A DNA stretch of 23,831 nucleotides from contig JAGYYN010022702.1 of NCBI GenBank assembly GCA_021441665.1, positions 1 to 23,831 of the forward strand. Direction: 5' to 3'. The DNA is from Euplotes cf. woodruffi 2 WChen-2021 (lineage: Eukaryota; Ciliophora; Spirotrichea; Euplotida; Euplotidae). The notes under the pieces were generated by a model. The model did not search any database and was not told where the DNA came from. It was given only the letters and a program-made list of their open reading frames with translations. Made by a program: the position numbers and the translations under genes. Shown here one piece after another: positions 17,512 to 23,831 of this stretch (positions are counted from its first letter, which is position 1; each line of letters starts with the position of its first letter).

Positions 17512-19974
17512 ATGCTGCAAAACTTCAGCAAGGCGAATCACACTCAGCGACTCGTGCAGTTGATGCAAAGAGGCTTTATACTCAGAGACCCATCGATAAA
17601 GCGGACGACGTATAAGGTTCCATCTGCGATCCGCAAAGGCAAAATGCCGGTGATTGGGTTTAGAACATCTGAAGATACGATCTTCAAGCAACACCCGATC
17701 AACCCGACTGAAAGCGAAAGAGTCGTCATGATCCAGAAGAGGAGAATATCGCATAAACAGTTCAGGAACACTGTTGTGTTCCTGATGTTCTTCTCGCTGA
17801 TTCCTCTCGTCCTCATGATCAGTAAGAGTAACGACTTACTCAAGAAATTCGAAGTCAAAAGTGTTTCAAAATAAAAGAAGAGAAAGACTTGATCGAGAGC
17901 ACGGAATCGATCGAAACGAATATGACGAAAACATGGAAAAACTCGACTACGCTTACCGTGTCTCTGAGAAAGAAGAAATCCAAAAGATGCGACAACTTGG
18001 TATCAAGCCAAACGAGATCCTTGATAAGAAGGATGCAGAAGAGGAAGATGTCGAAGTTGTCATCGAAGAACAGCTCTTACAAGGAGAAAATAAGTACATT
18101 CAGGTCAAGAAAGCTAAAAACTTTGAAAGAGTCGAAGTCTCGTCGTCTTTGGAAGAAGTTCCAGATCCAAGAATTCACGGGGCTAAAATTATCTTTGATT
18201 CAAGACTTGATGAAACAATGAGTCACTATAGTGAATCAAAAAAGCAGGTATTTTTGATGATTTTATCAAGTCTATAATCTTTTTGCATAGCCATCCAAAA
18301 GTAGCATCAAAAACAAAAATTTATCAGCAGATCAAATCGACTACCCTGACTATCCAATGATAACCTTAGAAGATAAAAAGAAAGCCTTGCTAGAAAGCTT
18401 GCCTCAAAAAGAAGAGGCGCCTTCATTTAGAAAGAAAAGGCAGGCGGAGTCCGACGGCGGTGCTGAGACCAATAAAGAAGAAAGGTTGAGACAAGTCCAG
18501 CAAGCGTTTGTTAACTTTAAAAAACTAATGATCAAAAGAGGTGTACCAACTAACTACATCAACTACATTTACGAAAAGTTCAAAGATCGACTTCTTAATG
18601 GCAACATGAACGAAGCAGAAATCAACCAGTTCTTTATGTATTTAGCAACTTATGTGCCGAAGGTAAAATTCGTTAAAAATACACCAAAAGTTGAAAAGAA
18701 AACAAAGCCCCTCGGAGAATACACAATCGATTATCTATGTGAAGCTGTCAGGTCTCAGCAAACCCTTGAAGCTGCGAAAGCAGAGCTGAACTCAGAATTT
18801 AAGGACTTTAATGACTGAGTTATTAAAACAATTGAAAAAGAAGTATCTTTGGTCCAGTCTCACGTTGAGTCAGCCCAGACTAAAAACTACGAGAGTATTG
18901 TTCTTCAGCAAAACCTAAGCAAACTTAGTGAGGAGTACTCTGCGCATTTAGCAGTGAACGACCACAAGTTTGACAATAAAAGCTACATGAATAAATACTC
19001 AGCGATGATCCATAAACTATCTATTTTGGAGGAATTTCTCAAAAACAACCCGATCGGGGATCAAAGCCCGTTATTTAGGAGCAAGCTTATTCAAAGCAGG
19101 AAGGCGCTGCTAGAAAAGTACAATTCTGAAGTGTTCGAGACAAACTACCAAAAGATCAACAATGTCGATAAGCTTGCAAAAAGAGTAATTCGCAATAGTG
19201 ACGATAGCTCGAAGATGTTTGAGCGAGAACTCAAAAAATACGTTATAATGAAAGAGCTTGAAGACAGCAAGCTCCAAATCACTGGAGAGAAGCCGCTACA
19301 AATCCAACAGATCGTCAGCTTGCTTAGTGAGTTTGAGAACCACTGCTCAGTAATGAAACTTCCCGACGTCCTCGTTGAAAACGCTAAAAAGTCTGTTGTC
19401 AATATGATCGCTAATGGAGTCCCAACTGAATCAGATGTCGAAGCGAGTACAAGATGACTGTGAGAGTCGCTGAAGAATCTTGTATCTTTACTTGAGTTCG
19501 AAAGGTTCCACGATATTACTTTAGATGAACTACAGAGCCGACTGACCACACAGAAAGTGACGAACTACTTTTTGAGCTTTAAAAGCTACATCTATTCAAA
19601 TGTAGTTGTGCCAAATGACATTGTTCCAGCTGATTACTCGAAGTAAGGTCTTTTGATGATTTATTCTACCTCAAAAATACTACTTTTATCACTTAATCTA
19701 ACATTTTTATAGCTTCGAGAACTTTAAAAAGATCGGTGAAGCATATAAGAAAATGGATAAAGAAGAAAAAGAAAAACTTCATGGATTCGATACAATTGAG
19801 AACTGCTTGAAGGAAGGCAAGATTCAGTCGATCTACGAAATCCTTCAGAACAATAACAAGTTCATTAGTTTAATCGTCGATGGGGAGAAGCACTTACAGA
19901 TCATCGAGGACTACCTTGTGCACAAGACTCTCAAGGACATTCAAATTGGTAGATACTCGCATTTGAGTTCTTAA
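17512..19974 (+). CDS. Probable mitochondrial membrane protein, unknown
   Basis: Three exons and one +1 shift give 782 residues with three TGA (Cys). Introns: 18248-18290 (GTATTT..CATAG) and 19643-19712 (GTAAGG..TATAG). The first 24 residues (MLQNFSKANHTQRLVQLMQR..) are basic and free of acidic residues, like a mitochondrial presequence. A single hydrophobic segment lies at about 87-103 (NTVVFLMFFSLIPLVLMI), just before the shift site. The remainder is a long, charged, helical region with blocks such as VQQAFVNFKKLMIKRGVPTN and KFKDRLLNGNMNEAEINQFF. I do not recognise the family. The design suggests an inner-membrane-anchored helical protein; that is an inference. Ends SHLSS at TAA 19972-19974. 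Confidence 0.82.
17869..17874 (+). other. +1 frameshift site AAA-TAA
   Basis: After FEVKSVSK the frame meets TAA; the +1 frame reads KRRERLDREHGIDRNEYDEN and stays open to the first intron. Without the shift only a 120-residue membrane-anchor fragment would be made. Confidence 0.88.
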
Positions 19975-20180
19975 TAACGCCAAGTTCAATAATCTTCATC
20001 GCGAGAGTTTATTAAAATGATTCTTGAATCGTCGGTATTTATCTAATTTTAATTCAATTAATTTTGAGGTTAAAAATTACTATTTTTTATAGGATACTGT
20101 CAATTATTTTAGTTGCAAATTACTACTTATTGCGGTATAATATTGATAAATTAGAGTTACTAAATATTTAAATTGTGCAA

Positions 20181-21386
20181 ATGGATGCAGAGTGCCTGAG
20201 CTACATCAATCAAATAATGGAAAGTGCCCATTCTAAAGGCTACGTGTCGTACATTGACATCTTCGAGCACTTTGACAGTATGTCGATACAACAAGCAAAA
20301 AGCCAGTTAATTGCATATGCTGAGATCCACGGAGAAAGCTACCAAAAGCTTTACGATGTGAATTGAATAAATCACTCCACAGGGCAATACGTCAAGAAAA
20401 TGCTGGATGAAGAGGAGTGACTCAACTTCCTCTCAAAGCCCGATGATTTCGATGTCGTTGACGTCGACTTGCATTTGATCGCAAGATCCAATACTGAATT
20501 TTGTAATTACCTCAGCTTCAAAGAAGGCCTTGATCTATTGACCGCTTTAAAGGGAAGCGGACATGCAGAGAGGAAGTCGCTGCTTAGCTCTTCACATAAT
20601 GCAAAGCCACAGCAGCTGCCGTCTACGCAAACCGTTAGTCAAAACAGCCAGAAGAACCCAGTGAACTCAAATATTTACAGAAAGTGAGGAATTGCGGGAA
20701 CCGATAATACAGCTGAAAGATACTTTAAAAAAGCAGAGGCTGGTGAAAGACCAGCTCCTCCGAAGGCCGTCCCCAAGCCAGTAGTCACAAAAAGCCAAGA
20801 AAGCACAAAGGAAGCTAAAAATGAGCATATTGGCAAGAAGCGAAAGCTGAATGAAATCGAACAACGATTAGACGAGGATTTAGTGATTCAGGATGTCGCA
20901 AAAAGATCCAAAATCGTTAATAATTCAAATTCTGACTCTGGCGTGATCAAATTCGATCCGAAGTTGTACTCGATGGAGGAAAGTAGTGAAGAACCACCTG
21001 CTCCTGATGTCAAGCCAGCTGTTGTCAAGCACACTAAGCCGAAGGGAAATAAAAAGAAAGTAAAACAAGATGATGATATGGAAGTCGAGAATCTACACGA
21101 AGAACAGAATATTTCTCCGAATACAAGACCTCAAAATACAGAAAATGATATCAAAAAAGGTCCAAGAAAGATCACGAGAAAAGTGAAAAAGTGGAGAGTC
21201 ACTGTAGATGAAGATGGATTTGAATGCAAATCTGAGTATTCAAGCTATGAAGAATACGAAGTTGAGGAGTCGAACGTGAACATTTCAAAGGCAAAAGCTC
21301 AAGTTGAAACAAAAGCATCGATCTACAGGCAACCAGAGAAAAACCAGAAGACATTAAGCAATTATTTTATTAAAGGAAGTCATTAA
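20181..21386 (+). CDS. POLD3: DNA polymerase delta subunit 3-like (POLD3/Pol32/Cdc27)
   Basis: An intron-free frame of 401 residues with three TGA (Cys). Three things support the call. The C-terminus ends QKTLSNYFIKGSH; QKTLSNYF (389-396) is a PCNA-interacting box (Q-x-x-L-x-x-[FY]-F) at the very end, as in POLD3 and Pol32. Just before it, at about 330-360, RKVKKWRVTVDEDGFECKSE followed by an acidic YEEYEVEE stretch matches the family's conserved basic-then-DEDG segment. The N-terminal 60 residues (GYVSYIDIFEHF, AKSQLIAYA) fit the winged-helix start that binds the second polymerase subunit. The middle is low-complexity and charged, with a KKRK nuclear signal. It would act in the nucleus tethering polymerase delta to PCNA. 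The ATG at 20181 is preferred over the upstream GTG. Confidence 0.8.
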
Positions 21387-21762
21387 CATTGGTTAATAAT
21401 TAGTCAATTGCTGTCATTTCAATTCCTCTTACATCATTATATTCATTCGGATAAATTGAAAAATCTACGGTATAAATTTTACAATAAACTAATAGTATTA
21501 AAATGTAAGAATTCATGAATCAGTTCGTTTATTACCACCCGATTCGCAACTGTGCTTTTCTTGATTAAATTTTGGTTGATAAATAACATAATTTTTTATT
21601 ATTTAGCACTAATAAGTATTCAATTCTTAAAATTACTCAAAAAATATTTTGATAAAATAAATTTCCCTTGTTATTTGCTTTCCTGTCGGATCCTAATCTA
21701 GATATCTTAGAGTTGCAGCATTTCCCAAATACAAATTGCATTCGAGCTTTTTATTAGAAAAA
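21387..21762. other. Spacer between convergent genes
   Basis: 376 bp between the stops of the polymerase subunit gene and the small membrane protein gene. AT-rich, no open frame of note, one full breakage-motif match at 21454-21463. Confidence 0.55.
21454..21463 (+). promoter_or_regulatory. Candidate chromosome breakage motif (E-Cbs-like)
   Basis: AATTGAAAAA matches HATTGAAAHH and lies about 70 bp past the polymerase subunit stop, in a spacer between convergent genes. The same chance caveat applies as for the other motifs. Confidence 0.3.
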
Positions 21763-22389
21763 TTATATTGCAAAAGTAACCCGTTTTTGTGATTTTGCAG
21801 AATAAATAGACTTCAGAATGCTCGAAATATTTTCATCTCTCTGACAGCTTTCCGAGCTTACAGTCGCAACAGAAGCAGTTGAAAGGATCGAACTCGTGCC
21901 GAAGTTATTGTCTTTGCTGTCTTCAACGACCTGTGCCTTCGTGATGTCCTCGATTCACTTCTCAGCTGAGATGCGAGGTTCCTTCGCCTCTTCAGCGAGT
22001 TTATTTTTATGAGGCAAAGACTCAGAAGTAATATTGTTAGACTGCTGAGACGAACAGAGCTGCTTAATCCTTCCTACTAACTTATTCTTAATCGTATTGC
22101 GTCTTGTAATCGCCTGAATCTCAGGAGGAGTGAAGGTACTGAGGTCTTTGACAGTCGCAGGAAGCTTCACCATCATTTTTTGGATTCGCTTGAATTCACT
22201 TCGCTTTGCACATTCAAAATCTTGCTGTGAGTCTTCACTTTTCCCAGTTTTACAGCTGTTGTACTGTCAGTAAAACCCGACAGAGGTAGCAAGTAAAGCA
22301 GGAAGGAAGAGTTTGAGCCCGACTGCGGTTGTCGAAGAGGTCTGTCCCGCAGATTTACATCCAAACAAGCTCGATATAAAGTTTGACAT
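21763..22389 (-). CDS. Small single-pass membrane protein with RVxF tail
   Basis: An intron-free frame of 208 residues with two TGA (Cys); start ATG at 22389, stop TAA at 21763-21765. A hydrophobic segment at about 23-41 (VGLKLFLPALLATSVGFY) follows a short polar N-terminus, suggesting a signal anchor or tail-in membrane protein. The rest is polar, Ser- and Lys-rich and probably disordered. The last residues, KSQKRVTFAI, hold RVTF (203-206) preceded by basic residues, a canonical form of the protein phosphatase 1 docking motif. I do not recognise the family; a PP1-targeting role is a hypothesis from the motif alone. It converges on the polymerase subunit gene. Confidence 0.75.
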
Positions 22390-22974
22390 AATCTAAACTT
22401 ATTACTGCTGTGACCATTACTTTATTTATCTTTATATAATATATAATATCGTCCGCTAATTATTTTCAGTCTTATCATAGCCAATATTTTATTTTAGCTC
22501 CCATCATTTTTTTGCTAATAAAATCAAAATTTTTATTATGACCTGTTCGTGGGAGGTTTTCAGGTCTAAAATATTACATCTGCCAGTCACAAATCCAAAA
22601 ATTATTTAATTATAAAAAATAAATTGATTAAAAATTAAATAAATTTATATTCAAAACCAAAAATAACAAATAAATATTATTTTTTAATATTTTATAGAAT
22701 AAAATTATTTATTGTCAAAATTAAAAATATTCAGATGCTTAGATTTAAAAACAAAAATTTAAGCTGTTTTTGAAGGAAAATTAAAACCTGAAATTAAAAA
22801 GTTTTATATGAACCTTCAGTCGACTTTTAAAGGGAGAAATCACATAGTTGATGGTGAGTTTTTATTAGACTTCTTGGCTCAGTGGGAATGGTGATATTAA
22901 CATAATGTTATAGTTCATTCATTATTAAGACTGTCAGTGATTGTTTGAATAAATAACATTACTTACCCTTTTCG
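22390..22974. other. AT-rich non-coding region left of the element
   Basis: No gene seen. It has long A/T runs, a 6-bp inverted repeat (GACCTG at 22540-22545, CAGGTC at 22561-22566), and a CCCTTT-TCGT-AAAGGG palindrome whose right arm is already inside the adjoining element's terminal repeat. It includes the leader of the minus-strand membrane protein gene. Confidence 0.5.
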
Positions 22975-23311
22975 TAAAGGGAAATTATTTTTTGCACTTG
23001 AAGTATGCAAAATCTTCAAAAAAATACAGGAATCCCGGAGACAAACCAAAAATGGAAAATTCTATATTTAATTTAAATATATTTGAATTTATTTCAAATT
23101 TTTTAATTATTTAATCAAGAAATCTATTTTAAATTCTAGAATATTCTAAGGAATATTTAGATTTCTATCTAGAAATCCAAATTTAATTTTTGAAAATTTT
23201 AAATTTAGTTATTAAAATTCCAAATTAATCATAATTTTTTTTAATTTCTGAATGTTACCGGAGTTCCGGTATTTTTTGCATACTTTGAGTGCAAAAAATA
23301 ATTTCCCTTTA
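22975..23311. mobile_element. TA-flanked inverted-repeat element (MITE-like, possible IES)
   Basis: The first 38 bases from 22975 and the reverse complement of the last 38 bases up to 23311 agree at 36 positions: 24 identical, two changed, 12 identical (through AAGTATGCAAAA). After a 9-nt indel the similarity goes on through AAATACAGGAAT/AAATACCGGAAC. Both ends begin TA followed by AAGGGAAATT, so TA is a likely target duplication, as for Tc1/mariner-type elements, to which Euplotes Tec elements belong. The 220-bp interior is AT-rich, has no open frame, and resembles the flanks. It is therefore non-autonomous. In germline DNA it could also be removed as an internal eliminated sequence. Confidence 0.82.
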
Positions 23312-23641
23312 TCATAATATACAGACTGATAAAAATAATGATTTCAGTCTAGAAACTAATTATAGAACATTGATTTTTATTGATAATTAGAATATAAAAA
23401 CTACAACTTATATTATATAAAGCGAAATATATAATATTAATTTACTATTTTAGTGAGAAGTTAAATATATACTCAAGTAACTCAAATTACACAATACAAA
23501 GATCAAGAAGTCGTCGGTCTTTCTGATACTGATTATGATCTAATAACTCAAACTTTGTATTTTATTAAAAATTAAAAAAATAGGCATAGAGTACTAATGA
23601 TCAATAAGAATCAATGATTTTTATCAAAACATTAATTATAG
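23312..23641. other. AT-rich non-coding region right of the element
   Basis: Mostly non-coding. A short open stretch around 23468-23560 (reading QYKDQEVVGLSDTDYDLITQ in one frame) might be an exon of the gene at the right edge, but it lacks a start and clear splice sites, so I leave it unassigned. Confidence 0.4.
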
Positions 23642-23831
23642 CCTAAAGAAGACCAGAAAAGCGACACCAGCTCGCCTCCCAAGAAAAGGAAGATATATAA
23701 CATACGATAGTACCAAGTCGCCGAGACCATGCATTTCTGTAAAGCTCACAGTTTGGACGAAATCTCAGTCTCCGGACTCACGGCCGTCTGCAGAAGCAAA
23801 GACCACGACAAGGTGTCGCAGTACTACTCGA
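23642..23831 (+). CDS. Probable partial gene cut by the window end
   Basis: Base composition turns coding-like here (more G and C). After ATTATAG, a good 3' splice end, the plus frame reads PKEDQKSDTSSPPKKRKIYN, with a classic PKKRK nuclear signal, to a TAG at 23708. The same frame then continues as YQVAETMHFCKAHSLDEISV and so on to the window end. Either the TAG belongs to a further intron or insert, or the real exon starts after it (ATG at 23738). The minus strand is also open over this stretch if TGA is coding, so strand is not certain. Confidence 0.4.

Noticed and set aside
22875-22886. Match to a tRNA A-box (TGGCTCAGTGGG)
   Set aside because: No acceptor stem pairing and no B-box (GGTTCGANNCC) at the right distance, so no tRNA is called.
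1-23831. Blepharisma or Stentor origin
   Set aside because: Those have 15-16 nt introns; here introns are 26 nt or longer and the AAA-TAR shift motif is used throughout.

Overview
The window looks like about 24 kb of germline (micronuclear) DNA from a spirotrich ciliate of the Euplotes type. Four observations from the sequence point there. (1) UGA is read as an amino acid: about 40 in-frame TGA codons lie inside otherwise open genes, while TAA and TAG remain the terminators. (2) Thirteen genes-internal AAA-TAA or AAA-TAG sites must be crossed by a +1 shift to stay open, which is the known Euplotes shift motif; Euplotes reads UGA as Cys, so I translate it as Cys. (3) Introns are mostly short (26-81 nt, one of 151 nt) GT-AG introns, not the 15-16 nt introns of Blepharisma or Stentor. 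(4) Twelve genes lie on one piece with no CCCCAAAA telomeres, whereas Euplotes somatic chromosomes are gene-sized and telomere-capped. A 24-bp TA-bounded insert in the Kish gene and a TA-flanked inverted-repeat element near the right end fit germline DNA that is later edited.

Layout: a parallel beta-helix protein (+, 292-2045); a coiled-coil protein (-, 2094-3662); a small basic protein (-, 3712-4907); a very interrupted protein of unknown function with nine introns and four shift sites (-, 5401-7896); a large probable mitochondrial helical protein (+, 8082-10955); a SANT-domain protein (+, 11751-13265 or to 13428); the Hsp70/Hsp90 co-chaperone Sti1/Hop (+, 13403-15100); the early secretory membrane protein Kish/TMEM167 (+, 15365-15685); a coiled-coil protein (-, 15866-17396); a probable mitochondrial membrane protein (+, 17512-19974); a Pol delta subunit 3-like protein with a C-terminal PCNA-binding box (+, 20181-21386); a small single-pass membrane protein with a PP1-docking-like tail (-, 21763-22389); then about 1.25 kb of AT-rich non-coding DNA holding a TA-flanked MITE-like element (22975-23311), and a probable partial gene at the right edge.

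The genes do not form an operon or an obvious pathway; they are independently expressed eukaryotic genes in mixed orientations, with very short spacers (48-500 bp). Exon-intron models were built by hand from reading-frame continuity. In every gene, after removing the proposed introns and the single skipped base at each shift site, the total coding length is an exact multiple of three. The Kish model gives 72 residues, the length I recall for animal Kish-A. The most notable signals are the density of frameshift sites, the tiny insert with perfect TA-inverted-repeat ends, and the 337-bp TA-flanked element.
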